DNA of 60,067 bases. Source: an uncultured Acidobacteriota bacterium. Its GTDB lineage: Bacteria; Acidobacteriota; Blastocatellia; Pyrinomonadales; Pyrinomonadaceae. The translations under genes and the position numbers were made by a program. Each line of letters opens with the position of its first letter. Position 1 is the first letter of the stretch. The stretch lies in NCBI GenBank assembly GCA_902826795.1, contig CADEGD010000013.1, forward strand, positions 1 through 60,067, given 5' to 3'. The notes under the pieces are model-generated. The model was not told the origin of the DNA, ran no database searches, and saw only the letters and a program-made list of their open reading frames with translations. Shown piece after piece: positions 44,405 to 53,080 of this stretch.

Positions 44405-44815
44405 TCAACAGCCACCTTCGTTTCGGCAGCGTTTCAGAAACACTCCTGCGACAATTGCCCCGACCGCGCCTACAGCGGCAAGTGTAATGATGCCTGCGGT
44501 TGAGATCCCGCCGATCTTGTTGATCTTCGACACCTTTGAATATTCATGAACGCTTTCGCGGCCGGAGTCCGCGTCCCTGATCGTAAAGTCTTCGTTGCCG
44601 ACTCTTACGATCCGGCCCTTGATCCTTTCGCCCGAGAGAGTTGTGACCTTTACCTTCTTATTCGCGTCGTGAAATTTCTTCACGTTCGCTCTCATGATTG
44701 CCTCGTCGGCTGCACTTGTCCGGCCGGAAGTCTGCGCGAAGCCGCTCGAGGAGATACAGATGAAAGCTATCAGAAAAATCGTGGTCGATATGAAGGTTCG
44801 GCTGTTCATATTCAA
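44405..44815 (-). CDS. secreted protein with beta-rich core and C-terminal helix, unknown function
   Basis: 136 residues. A signal peptide (FISTTIFLIAFICISSSGFA) is followed by a short helix, then KVTTLSGERIKGRIVRVGNE and ESVHEYSKVSKINK, which resemble the Sm-like fold seen in many acidobacterial proteins. A Gly/Ala-rich hydrophobic helix (ITLAAVGAVGAIVAGVFL) and a cysteine pair at the end (RCRNEGGC) follow. No function can be assigned. It lies 8 bp downstream of the M15 peptidase gene group. Confidence 0.72.
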   Translation of the reverse strand: MNMNSRTFISTTIFLIAFICISSSGFAQTSGRTSAADEAIMRANVKKFHDANKKVKVTTLSGERIKGRIVRVGNEDFTIRDADSGRESVHEYSKVSKINKIGGISTAGIITLAAVGAVGAIVAGVFLKRCRNEGGC

Positions 44816-44823
44816 TGATCTGT

Positions 44824-45738
44824 CTACTCAGGTATCCAGAACGTTCGGCCACCATCGGTAGTTTTCTTCAGGCCTCGTTTGGAGAGTTCATCTTCGCCGA
44901 AACCGAGATACGTGAAATGCGGAAGGTCGGACGTGACGGTTTGAAACCACCGGTGCTTGGCGAGGATATCGCGGACCTTGGCGTCTTCGTGTTCTTTCAC
45001 GTCGAGCGCGAGCATTGAAAGATGTTGCGAGGTTCCGGGCGGCGCGACGGAGTAGATGATCGATTTGGACAGATCTTTGGCGAACCAGATTCCCTGCTGC
45101 TCAAGCTTCAAGACTTCCGGCACCTGCTGATAAGGCGAGAGGCCGCGGATCCTATCGGCGTCGGCCTGCGTGATCTTCCCTTTACTCACCCAATGCTTGA
45201 GTGCCGGTTCCACGCGGCTTTTCCAGAGTTCGATAGTTTCGTCGTAGGTGCGCTTGGCGGAATCCTGACCGCGTGGAGAGATGCTAAGGCCAGCCGCCTT
45301 TGCATCAGCGATCGCCTTGCGCAGATCGTCCATCGCGACGGTCTGGAGTTCGAGATTGAAGCCGCCGATGTTTTCGCTGCTGGTCTTCAGAGAGTTTTGA
45401 AATGATGTGACCTCGGCCTGATCGCGAAAGACTACGGTATTCGGCGGCGTTACACCACCGCGTGCTACGAAGACGGCACCGTATTCTTTTAACAGCAGGC
45501 GGCCCGCGTCGTCTGTCGGTTCCTTAAATCCCGTTGGCAAATTCGCCTTGAAACCGGTCATCGTTGTCGGAGCTTTGTTAGTCTCGCTCATCTGATTCGT
45601 GTTGGACGGCGTTGAGGTTGCGGATGGTCGCGGTGTCGAGCTGTCGACCGATGGTGACTCCGAGGGCGACCAGCAAGCGATTGACGCTGCCGCGATCAGA
45701 ATAGCCGCAATCATTCCGTTCGTTTTATTAGTTTCCAT
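44824..45738 (-). CDS. VanY/M15-like D-Ala-D-Ala carboxypeptidase-family lipoprotein
   Basis: 304 residues. The N-terminus has a lipobox-like end (LIAAASIACWSP) and a Ser/Thr/Pro-rich linker. The C-terminal domain is M15-like: GTSQHLSMLALDVKE carries the zinc His and Asp, and DLPHFTYLGFG the last zinc His. Gly of the SxHxxGxAxD pattern is Met here. Family enzymes trim peptidoglycan stem peptides. It is a paralogue of the gene at 46787-47638, with the same middle region (FQ..L..., KITPRG/SISPRG, YEQVPLVLK/YQQVPEVLK). Its start overlaps the zinc-ribbon/SH3 gene by 11 bp. Confidence 0.83.
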   Translation of the reverse strand: METNKTNGMIAAILIAAASIACWSPSESPSVDSSTPRPSATSTPSNTNQMSETNKAPTTMTGFKANLPTGFKEPTDDAGRLLLKEYGAVFVARGGVTPPNTVVFRDQAEVTSFQNSLKTSSENIGGFNLELQTVAMDDLRKAIADAKAAGLSISPRGQDSAKRTYDETIELWKSRVEPALKHWVSKGKITQADADRIRGLSPYQQVPEVLKLEQQGIWFAKDLSKSIIYSVAPPGTSQHLSMLALDVKEHEDAKVRDILAKHRWFQTVTSDLPHFTYLGFGEDELSKRGLKKTTDGGRTFWIPE

Positions 45739-46771
45739 GATCTAAGAACGCGTTAAAGACCCAGCCTTGCCTGCCGTTTTCAGTTTGCACCAGCGCCCAG
45801 TTGGAACTTATGCCTTCCCAAGTATCAGTGTTAGAAGAATAGCGGATCACGTAAAGCTTCTGCCGGGGCCGCAGCAGCAATAGCTTTCCTTTGTTCTGCA
45901 ATCCCGGATCTTTTCGAAGCCAAACATCTTTTCTAGTAAGGAAAGCTACCGTTGCTCCGACCGGTGGCTCGCTTTTTTCTGGAGCTTTTGTCGCGGCCGG
46001 AGTCGGCGACACAGCGGGCTTGAGCGTAAGCGCCATTTCCTGCGTGAACGTCGCTCCATTTGGCGATCCTGCTTTCACCTCAAGCGGCCACAGACGATGC
46101 TTCCCCTCGTTTGCAAATCCCGACACAAGAGCAAAAGCGTACTTCCCGGCGCTCAACGGCTGAGAGAATTTTATCCGCTTCATCACCGGTTTTTCATCTA
46201 CGATCGCCGCCTGGAAGTCGAGATACTTCAGCTTGCCTTCGTCCGATATTGTGTCGATGCGGACGAACTTCAGATCGCTCACCGGAACCTCAGCGGCATC
46301 GGCATAGAGAATTATCTCCGGCTGATCGTTCACCTGCGGTAACGCAGCATCTTTCGCGATCGCGTCGCGGGATTCAAGCAGGTTAGCCGTCTCCTGTTTC
46401 TTTATCTCGACCACGGCCGAGCCGTCGGGCCGTTTCCAAAACAGTCCTATATGCTCGGGCAGAACGGCAGCTACAGTGGTCTGAGTTGTGAGCGAACGAT
46501 AAGCGAGGTAGCCGCCGATTCCCGCAACAGCGATTAAAACGCCGACAACGCCGAGGATCAACGGCAGCTTTGAGCGACGAGGAGATTCAACATGGAGTAT
46601 AGTCGGCTGCGACGGCAGATCAGGCCGGTGAACTACGACAGGAGCGTTCGGAACGATCAGGGTCTCGGGCGGCTCGTTTACCGATCGCACGGAGTTGCCG
46701 ATGGTATTTCCGCAATTGACGCAGAAAACGTACTCGTCGTCGTTAGGAGTTTTACATTGCGGACAGATCAT
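45728..46771 (-). CDS. zinc-ribbon, transmembrane and SH3-like domain protein
   Basis: 347 residues. A zinc ribbon (MICPQCKTP, FCVNCGNTIG) lies on the cytoplasmic side, then a linker, a membrane helix (LPLILGVVGVLIAVAGIGGYLAY), and an extracellular part. That part has a beta-domain of about 150 residues and an SH3-like domain at the end (VAFLTRKDVWLRKDPGLQNK, WEGISSNWALVQTENGRQGW). SH3b domains bind cell-wall peptides. It sits between two M15 peptidase paralogues, 15 bp from one and overlapping the other by 11 bp, so it may guide or sense them (inference). Confidence 0.82.
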   Translation of the reverse strand: MICPQCKTPNDDEYVFCVNCGNTIGNSVRSVNEPPETLIVPNAPVVVHRPDLPSQPTILHVESPRRSKLPLILGVVGVLIAVAGIGGYLAYRSLTTQTTVAAVLPEHIGLFWKRPDGSAVVEIKKQETANLLESRDAIAKDAALPQVNDQPEIILYADAAEVPVSDLKFVRIDTISDEGKLKYLDFQAAIVDEKPVMKRIKFSQPLSAGKYAFALVSGFANEGKHRLWPLEVKAGSPNGATFTQEMALTLKPAVSPTPAATKAPEKSEPPVGATVAFLTRKDVWLRKDPGLQNKGKLLLLRPRQKLYVIRYSSNTDTWEGISSNWALVQTENGRQGWVFNAFLDHGN

Positions 46772-46786
46772 CTTTATTCGATTGCT

Positions 46787-47638
46787 CTATTGCTTCGCGG
46801 GTATCCAAAATTTATAGCTATTCCTCTCGACCAAAATCAAGCCATACTTTGGCAGATCTTCTTCGGCACGACCGAGATAGGTGAAATGCGGCGTATCGTC
46901 AGCCACCGTCTGAAACCATCCGCGTTTGTTGAGAATGGCACGAGCGCGGGGATTTGCAAATTCGGTCACGTCGAGAGCGAGTCCGAAAAGATGCTGTGAG
47001 GTTCCCGGAGCCGCGACCGAACTCAAGATCGTTCGGCTAAATCCAGTGCTGAACCAATAACCGCTCTGCTCCCATTTCAAGACGAGCGGAACTTGTTCGT
47101 AGGCCGTCAGCTTTTTTGCTGCATCCGCGTCGGCCTTTGCGATCTTTCCTCTGCCTTCCCAGTAGGCAAGCGCAGGGTTGAATCGAGAATTCCAAAGTCG
47201 AACGGTATCTTCGTAACTGCGAAGTCCTCCAATGGAGCCGCCGCGCGGAGTGATCTTCAACCCCGCAGCGGTTGCGTCTTTTATCGCCGCATTCAATGCA
47301 TCCATCGCTCCCGCCTGAAGGGTGATCTGGGTCGCCCCGAATCGCTGAGACGCAAGCTTCGTCCGCGACTGAAATTCCGTTACGGCCGTGCCGTTTTCGA
47401 ACACGCACTTTGCGGGAACGAGAATCTCTTCGGACGCGACAAAAACCGCGCCGTACTCGCGTAGAACGCGGGCGGCGACCGCGTCATTCTTGTGATCGCA
47501 GACGCGGCTGTTGAACGATTTTTCGGACAATCTGGAACGCTCAGCGGCGGCCTTGAGATACGCCGAGCTTTGTGCCGTTATGGAAGCCGGGACGATCAAT
47601 AAAGTTAAAACAGCGACGATGCAGAAAAATCGAGTCAA
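46787..47638 (-). CDS. secreted VanY/M15-like D-Ala-D-Ala carboxypeptidase-family protein
   Basis: 283 residues. A signal peptide (FFCIVAVLTLLIVPASITA) precedes a helical region and the M15 domain. The full motif SQHLFGLALDV (SxHxxGxAxD) and DTPHFTYLG are present, so the zinc site is intact. The start is TTG at 47638: AAGGAGGAAG lies 5 bp upstream, and the TTG overlaps the previous stop as TTGA. Paralogue of the lipoprotein version at 44824-45738. It probably trims cell-wall peptides. Confidence 0.83.
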   Translation of the reverse strand: MTRFFCIVAVLTLLIVPASITAQSSAYLKAAAERSRLSEKSFNSRVCDHKNDAVAARVLREYGAVFVASEEILVPAKCVFENGTAVTEFQSRTKLASQRFGATQITLQAGAMDALNAAIKDATAAGLKITPRGGSIGGLRSYEDTVRLWNSRFNPALAYWEGRGKIAKADADAAKKLTAYEQVPLVLKWEQSGYWFSTGFSRTILSSVAAPGTSQHLFGLALDVTEFANPRARAILNKRGWFQTVADDTPHFTYLGRAEEDLPKYGLILVERNSYKFWIPAKQ

Positions 47639-48054
47639 TTCTTCCTCCTTTTTGCGTGGGCCTCGTCGCCTTTTTCAATGTGGAGGCGAGCGTGTTCGGC
47701 GAGCTCTAAATATTCCTTACGGATCTGGTCCAATTGCCGCTCGTCCATTTCTTCGAGATCCAGCATTTCGTTCCTCGCCCCTCTGATCGACCTGATGATT
47801 TCGTCGAGTTTGATCTGCAACGCTTCAGTGTCGCGATTCTGAGTGTTCTGGATGAGAAAGACCATCAGAAACGTGATTATCGTCGTACCAGTGTTAATAA
47901 CGAGTTGCCACGTGTCGCTAAAACCGAACAGCGGCCCGGTAACAGCCCATACGATAATTATTACTACGGCGGCAATGAAAGTTATCGGCCGGCCGGTGAC
48001 AGTTGACGCCACGCGGGCAAACCGCGTGAACAGCGACACGTCTTTTCCCTGCAT
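47635..48054 (-). CDS. low-affinity iron permease-family membrane protein
   Basis: 139 residues. Two helices (PITFIAAVVIIIVWAVTGPL and the next, LVINTGTTIITFLMVFLIQN) followed by NTQNRDTEALQIKLDEIIR are the diagnostic core of this family, named after yeast Fet4. Bacterial members have only this core, so iron transport is doubtful. The C-terminal half is a charged coiled coil. It is first in the M15 group and 10 bp after hutH on the same strand. Confidence 0.88.
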   Translation of the reverse strand: MQGKDVSLFTRFARVASTVTGRPITFIAAVVIIIVWAVTGPLFGFSDTWQLVINTGTTIITFLMVFLIQNTQNRDTEALQIKLDEIIRSIRGARNEMLDLEEMDERQLDQIRKEYLELAEHARLHIEKGDEAHAKRRKN

Positions 48055-48064
48055 AAACTTATCC

Positions 48065-49591
48065 TCACCTTAGCCAGTTTGAAACAATCGCGGCTACTTC
48101 GTCCATGTGAGACTTCATGTAGCAGTCTTTCTCGATGAACGGAACTTTCTCCCGAACCATTGCATACATCTCTTTAGTTCCGTCACCAAGGCTTTTATCT
48201 TTCCCGATGGTATTCATCCTGCAATCGATGCCCTGCGCAGCGCAGAAACCTTCGAGGCCTAGTATCGTTTCAAGATTCTTTGCAACCTGACGTAACTTGA
48301 GCACCGCCGTGACGCCCATCGATACATGATCTTCGACATTCGCCGAGCTTGGGATCGTATCGACGCTCGCCGGATGCGCCAGGACTTTGTTCTCAGTACA
48401 CAGGGCCGCGGCCGTGTATTGGACGATCATGAACCCCGAATTCAGCCCGCCGTGATCGGTAAGAAAAGCCGGAAGCACGTGAGCGTTCGACGCCTCGTCG
48501 GTTAGACGCATGATGCGGCGTTCGGCGATGTTCCCAAGTTCGGCAAGGGCAATTGTGAGGTAGTCGAAAGCGAGCGCGAGCGGTTCGCCATGAAAATTTC
48601 CGCCGGAGATGACCTCGATCTTGCCCGCGTCATCTTGAAAGATCAGCGGATTATCGGTGACGGAATTCAGCTCGATCTTGAGCAGCCATTCGGCGTAGGC
48701 AACGGCGTCCCGACAGGCTCCGTGAACTTGAGGGATGCACCGGAGCGTGTAGGCATCCTGAACGTTTGTTGGGTCGAAGCCTCGAACAAAATCGCTTCCA
48801 GCCAAAAGCTTCCTTAAATTCTTCGCACACTCCACCTGACGCGGGTGCGGGCGGAGTTGATGAATGCGGTCGTCGAATGCGGACAGAGTTCCGTTCAAGG
48901 CTTCTAAACTAAGGCATCCCGAAACGTCCGCAAGGTCCGCGAGCCGAATAGCTCTCGCGGTTTCCAGCAGCCCGACGGCGGTCATTATCGTGGTGCCGTT
49001 CGTGAGGGCGAGGCCTTCTTTTGCCTTAAGCGTCAGCGGTTTGAGTCTGGCTTTATTTAGTGCTTCGGCCCCGTCGAGAACTTCGCCGTCGTACTTCGCC
49101 TTGCCTTCGCCGATGAGCACGCACGCGAAATGCGCCAGCGGTGCAAGATCGCCGCTCGCCCCCAGGCTTCCCTTTTCCGGGATAACCGGATGAACGCCTG
49201 CATTGAGGCAATCGATTATCAATTGAAGCGTTTCGAGGCGGATGCCTGAAAATCCACGCGCCAGCGTATTCGCACGGATCAGCATGATCGCCCGAACTGT
49301 CGGCGTATCGAACGGATCACCGACGCCAACCGCATGACTAACGACGATATTCCGCTGCAGAAGTTCGACTTCTTCGCGGCTGATTATCTTATCTTTGAAC
49401 GCTCCGAATCCGGTCGTGATGCCGTAAGCGATCTCACCGCGTTCGAGAAGCGTGTCGACGGCATCCGCAGCCTTTTGTACATTTTCGCTCGCCACCTCCG
49501 AAAGCGAAACGCGCGGTTTGCCGGGCGCTCCGTATGCTACGGCAAGCACTTGTTCGAAAGTAAGACTTTCACCATCCAAAACTATTTCCAT
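48065..49591 (-). CDS. hutH: histidine ammonia-lyase
   Basis: First step of histidine degradation: histidine to urocanate plus ammonia. 508 residues. The MIO cofactor precursor Ala-Ser-Gly lies in KGSLGASGDLAPLAH (about 145-147). Other landmarks: GITTGFGAFKD, NTLARGFSGIR and the late SMGVTAVLKLRQVAKNLETI. The ATG at 49591 gives MEIVLDGESLTF, the usual start; a TTG two codons earlier is possible. No strong ribosome site is seen. The other hut genes (hutI, hutU, hutG) lie within 9 kb, but with unrelated genes between them. Confidence 0.95.
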   Translation of the reverse strand: MEIVLDGESLTFEQVLAVAYGAPGKPRVSLSEVASENVQKAADAVDTLLERGEIAYGITTGFGAFKDKIISREEVELLQRNIVVSHAVGVGDPFDTPTVRAIMLIRANTLARGFSGIRLETLQLIIDCLNAGVHPVIPEKGSLGASGDLAPLAHFACVLIGEGKAKYDGEVLDGAEALNKARLKPLTLKAKEGLALTNGTTIMTAVGLLETARAIRLADLADVSGCLSLEALNGTLSAFDDRIHQLRPHPRQVECAKNLRKLLAGSDFVRGFDPTNVQDAYTLRCIPQVHGACRDAVAYAEWLLKIELNSVTDNPLIFQDDAGKIEVISGGNFHGEPLALAFDYLTIALAELGNIAERRIMRLTDEASNAHVLPAFLTDHGGLNSGFMIVQYTAAALCTENKVLAHPASVDTIPSSANVEDHVSMGVTAVLKLRQVAKNLETILGLEGFCAAQGIDCRMNTIGKDKSLGDGTKEMYAMVREKVPFIEKDCYMKSHMDEVAAIVSNWLR

Positions 49592-49614
49592 CTTCAATAA
49601 GACAAGACACCTGC

Positions 49615-50817
49615 TTACCAGTTAGCTGGCTTGATATCGTCCCAATATGGACTTTCTTCGAGCCTCGTTCGGAAATCGTTCTTAAACGTCTCCTTACCCG
49701 GCTTCGTCGCAGGCCAGACCATGTCGAAATATTTCCATGCGAGATCGTTATGTCCGGTGTAGATCAGATCGAGCATCGTCCCCCAAAAAGCATCCTCAAA
49801 AATATATCCGTCACCGTCGGTTATACCCGCAAACGAGTCGCCCGTGTATGCGGCGTTGCTGATCTTTGCCTTCGCTTCCGCGGCTAGTTTTTGCAGCTCC
49901 GCCGTCGCAGGTGCGGGCCGTTTCATTAGCGACGGACTTGCACGAAAACTTCCCTCGCGAAATTCAAGAGTGACCGATTGAAGCGGTGATCCGGCAAACG
50001 GGACGTTCCAGTACGCGAATGTCGAATCGCCGGTTTCCAGAATGAGTCCGCCTTTCGGGTTCGCCTTTGCCGCCGATATAGGATTGTCGCGGCCGTATAT
50101 GGGTGGGACTTGTATAACTTCCTTACCCAGTTCAAAAACGTAGAACTCGAAGCAGCAGTGAGCTCCGCCCGAGAAATATTCGATTCCCACATCTGGAGTT
50201 CCGTCGCCGGTGATGTCGTTTGACTTTGCGAATACGGCACCCGACTCGGCCCCACCTTCGCCTTTGCCAGCGAAACTGAATCCCGAACTGCCGAACGAAT
50301 CCGCCTTCAGCAGCGCTTCCGGTTTGCCGCCCCTTTCGATCAGCACGAACGAATCTCCACCCTCTTCACTGTTTTTTGGAACGACGATCTTAACGTCGTA
50401 ACCATTGATCTTTCTCGTTTCGCTTACGACTGTATTGGCGGGAATTTTGAGTACGTTCTTGTAAGTTAGCGAGAGTTTCTGCGGCTTGTCGGGCGCGGCG
50501 TCGGCGGGTCCCTTCAACGTAACCTTGAACTTGTACGCCCCCGACGCCGGAATTATTAATGATGAGCCATCGCCGAAAAGAACGTCCTTGCCGCCAGGCG
50601 ATAGCAAGGCCGTCTCGATCCAGTAGCCGTCGAGCTGGTTCTTCCATTCGAATTCCACGTAGTCGCCCTTTTTCAGATCGAATTGAAATTCGCGAGAAGT
50701 GTCTTTTATCAGGCTGAAAGCGAACGGAGTATCGGGCTTCAGTTCGGGAGCCTTACCTTGCCCGTTCGCGACTGAACAACAAACTGCAAAAACGAGAAAT
50801 AAAAATAATTTCCTCAT
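49615..50817 (-). CDS. large secreted protein, unknown function
   Basis: 400 residues. The ATG at 50817 has AAGGAAAG 2-9 bp upstream and a signal peptide (LFLFLVFAVCCSVANG); the longer frame is rejected. The first 110 residues resemble a pre-peptidase-like beta domain (FDLKKGDYVEFEWKNQLDGY). The middle holds a VCBS/FG-GAP-like element (NDITGDGTPDVGIEYFSGG) with acidic calcium-type residues and a CCFE pair. The C-terminal 100 residues are helical (WKYFDMVWPATKPGKETF). No catalytic motif is recognised. It lies 24 bp before hutH. Confidence 0.75.
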   Translation of the reverse strand: MRKLFLFLVFAVCCSVANGQGKAPELKPDTPFAFSLIKDTSREFQFDLKKGDYVEFEWKNQLDGYWIETALLSPGGKDVLFGDGSSLIIPASGAYKFKVTLKGPADAAPDKPQKLSLTYKNVLKIPANTVVSETRKINGYDVKIVVPKNSEEGGDSFVLIERGGKPEALLKADSFGSSGFSFAGKGEGGAESGAVFAKSNDITGDGTPDVGIEYFSGGAHCCFEFYVFELGKEVIQVPPIYGRDNPISAAKANPKGGLILETGDSTFAYWNVPFAGSPLQSVTLEFREGSFRASPSLMKRPAPATAELQKLAAEAKAKISNAAYTGDSFAGITDGDGYIFEDAFWGTMLDLIYTGHNDLAWKYFDMVWPATKPGKETFKNDFRTRLEESPYWDDIKPANW

Positions 50818-50861
50818 AACTTTCCTTTTAAGGACGTAATTTCCTGTGCAATCGGATCGCT

Positions 50862-51230
50862 TCAATAATTCCAAAATGCCGCGCGATCTTTGTCTGAACG
50901 ATGTTGATATTCACGCCAGCTAACTATCTTATCTTCCCTCAAATCTATCCAAACTGTGCCGTGATAGCGAAATGTCCCCTCGTACGTATACTCCGCCGTT
51001 CCGGCTTGGCGACCTTGGTCAAAGACGTATCCGTGAAACTCGCAGGACTGCGGCTTGCCGTCGTCATCGCGAAAGAAGCTTAGCAGAGATTCACGGTCAC
51101 GGATCGTGTAGTTCAGCGGGTCGCTGTAAAAAACGTTTTCCGAGAAGTGGGACGCAACGGATTCATAGTCGCGATCGCTCCAGCATCGGGCCATGTTCGT
51201 GAGCATGTTGTTGAACTGATTGGAAGTCAT
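50862..51230 (-). CDS. SnoaL/NTF2-like fold protein
   Basis: 122 residues. The pattern of N-terminal helix (FNNMLTNMARCWSDRDYESV), then SHFSENVFYSDPLNYTI, RESLLSFFRDDDGKPQ, and a beta sheet ending DLREDKIVSWREYQHRSD is the NTF2-like fold of SnoaL-type proteins. Enzyme or binding role unknown. It lies between hutI and the secreted protein, 25 bp after hutI. Confidence 0.82.
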   Translation of the reverse strand: MTSNQFNNMLTNMARCWSDRDYESVASHFSENVFYSDPLNYTIRDRESLLSFFRDDDGKPQSCEFHGYVFDQGRQAGTAEYTYEGTFRYHGTVWIDLREDKIVSWREYQHRSDKDRAAFWNY

Positions 51231-51255
51231 TCATGTTGCGGGTCAGTATGAATCT

Positions 51256-52539
51256 TCAGTTTCTAGCTTCCAGTAAGACGGCACCTGCCTTGACAACCTT
51301 GCTTACGAGATTACCGCCGAACTCGTAGGAGATCTGTCGGTAGTCGTGAGAATTGACGATCAGCATATCGGCATTTTTGCCTACCTCGATCGAGCCGCGA
51401 GTTTCGCCGAGGCCGATCGCAAACGCGGCGTTGATCGTGGCGGCGTTCATGGCCTCGCTTGGGAGAAGTTTCTGATAGCGCGTCGCAATCGCCATTGCCA
51501 TCGGCACCGACGGACACGGAGCCGAGCCCGGATTGAAGTCTGTCGAGATCGAGATCGCGCAACCGGCATCGATCATCCTGCGCACATCGGCGAATTGAGT
51601 TTTCCCGGCACTGAAATTCTCTGTTGGGATCACGACACCGGCCGTGTTGCTGCCGGCGAGTAGACTTATCTCTTCGTCTGAGATCGCATCGAGATGATCG
51701 ATGGATGCCGCCTTCGCGGCGATCGCGAACGCGGATCCGCCGAGGTTTGTGAACTGGTCCACATGAGCCTTCAGCTTGAAACCCAACGATGCCGCAGTTT
51801 CAAGTACGCGGCCACTTTGCTCGCGGTCGAAGGCGTTTCTTTCACAGAACACGTCGGCAAAGAATGGTACGCTTTCGGAGAAGAAGTGAGAATCCTGGTA
51901 CCACGCCCACGCCGCAGGAAGCATTTCATTGCAGATCAGATCGACGTAACCCTCGGTGTTTCCCTTAAACTCAGGCGGAGCGGCGTGAGCCGCGAGAAAC
52001 GTCGGTACGAGATCGACCGCGTGAGTCTTATCAAGTTCCTCGATCACGCGGAGCATTTTTAGTTCGCTTTCCGTGTTCAGCCCGTATCCCGTTTTTACTT
52101 CAGCGGTCGTCGTGCCGCACGCGAGCATCTTATCGAGACGCTTCCGGCTCTGCTCAACGAGTTCTTCAAATGTTGCTTCACGGGTTTTTGAAACTGTCGA
52201 CACTATCCCGCCGCCTGCCGCGAGAATGTCGAGATAATCGGCTCCTTTTATCTTCAGCTCGAACTCGTTTAAGCGGTCACCCGCGTAGACGATGTGCGTA
52301 TGCGGGTCAACAAAGCCGGGACAGACGACCTTGCCATCCGCATCGATAGTCTCGGTTGGCTCGAACTGCGATTCACCATCCGTACGCGGACCGACGGCGA
52401 CAAACTTGCCGCCATTGATCGCAACGGCTCCGTCGGCGATGATTCCGAGGTCGAGCATATCCGCTCCGCGCTTGGGCTTGCCGCCGGAAGCGCACGTCAA
52501 CAACTGCCCGATATTCGTGATCAGCAGATCGCAATGCAT
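51256..52539 (-). CDS. hutI: imidazolonepropionase
   Basis: Third step of histidine degradation: opens imidazolonepropionate to N-formimino-glutamate. 427 residues, amidohydrolase fold. Metal ligands: HTH in GFVDPHTHIVYAGDR, His in LKAHVDQFTNLGG, and Asp in SISTDFNPGSAPC. AEVKTGYGLNTESELKMLRV is the substrate-binding helix. The C-terminal small beta domain contains GSIEVGKNADMLIVNSHDYR. It lies 3 bp after the stop of the YciI-like gene. Confidence 0.95.
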   Translation of the reverse strand: MHCDLLITNIGQLLTCASGGKPKRGADMLDLGIIADGAVAINGGKFVAVGPRTDGESQFEPTETIDADGKVVCPGFVDPHTHIVYAGDRLNEFELKIKGADYLDILAAGGGIVSTVSKTREATFEELVEQSRKRLDKMLACGTTTAEVKTGYGLNTESELKMLRVIEELDKTHAVDLVPTFLAAHAAPPEFKGNTEGYVDLICNEMLPAAWAWYQDSHFFSESVPFFADVFCERNAFDREQSGRVLETAASLGFKLKAHVDQFTNLGGSAFAIAAKAASIDHLDAISDEEISLLAGSNTAGVVIPTENFSAGKTQFADVRRMIDAGCAISISTDFNPGSAPCPSVPMAMAIATRYQKLLPSEAMNAATINAAFAIGLGETRGSIEVGKNADMLIVNSHDYRQISYEFGGNLVSKVVKAGAVLLEARN

Positions 52540-52542
52540 AAA

Positions 52543-53007
52543 CTAGATGCCGACTTTCGCGATCTTTTTGTGAATGCGGTTAACTTCCATCAAGGCTGCC
52601 GAACCGTACCACTTGATGAACTCGACCTTGAAATATCCTTCCTTGATCGACGGGTCGGTTTCGGTAAGCTTCTGCGCTTCTTCAACTGTTTTCACGTCGA
52701 ATAGATAGATACCTCGGAAGTCTCCACCCTCGCTGAACGGCCCGGCGACGATAAGTTTCCCCTCGGCAGCCAGACGATTGATCATCCCGAAGTGCCCTGC
52801 CATCAGCTCGCTCCGTTTCTTCGCGTCGTCGACCTTCAGCGGCCCGGTCTTGAGAAAACACATCACGTACATCTTCATCCCGCGTTCGTCGGCACCGAGT
52901 TTGGCGGCGAGAGCGGCGTCGTAACCGGCGGGTGCGGGCGTCGTTTGCGCGTTTGCGACGAAGGCAACTAGAAGGACAGCGAAGGCGACAAGAACATATC
53001 TATACAT
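52543..53007 (-). CDS. secreted YciI-like domain protein
   Basis: 154 residues. The ATG at 53007 gives a signal peptide (VLVAFAVLLVAFVANAQ) with GAGGT upstream; the longer frame would run across the hutU promoter region. The mature domain (MKMYVMCFLKTGP, FGMINRLAAEGKLIVAGPFS, GIYLFDVKTVEEAQKLTETD) matches the YciI ferredoxin-like fold. Cytosolic relatives are small enzymes or binding proteins; a secreted form is unusual. Its 3-bp gap to hutI and divergence from hutU suggest shared expression with the hut genes. Confidence 0.85.
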   Translation of the reverse strand: MYRYVLVAFAVLLVAFVANAQTTPAPAGYDAALAAKLGADERGMKMYVMCFLKTGPLKVDDAKKRSELMAGHFGMINRLAAEGKLIVAGPFSEGGDFRGIYLFDVKTVEEAQKLTETDPSIKEGYFKVEFIKWYGSAALMEVNRIHKKIAKVGI

Positions 53008-53047
53008 TAGATTGACCTCATATTTTCGATCAGTACGAATTGCGGAT

Positions 53048-53075
53048 ATTATATTGCATTCGTAACGGTTAACAA
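53048..53075 (-). promoter_or_regulatory. promoter of the YciI-like/hutI transcript
   Basis: Minus-strand -35 TTGTTA (53070-53075), 16-bp spacer, -10 TATAAT (53048-53053). The same 74-bp gap must also hold the rightward hutU promoter; the overlapping TATTAT (53047-53052) with TTTCGA 17 bp upstream is a weak candidate for that. Confidence 0.6.
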
Positions 53076-53080
53076 CTTTT

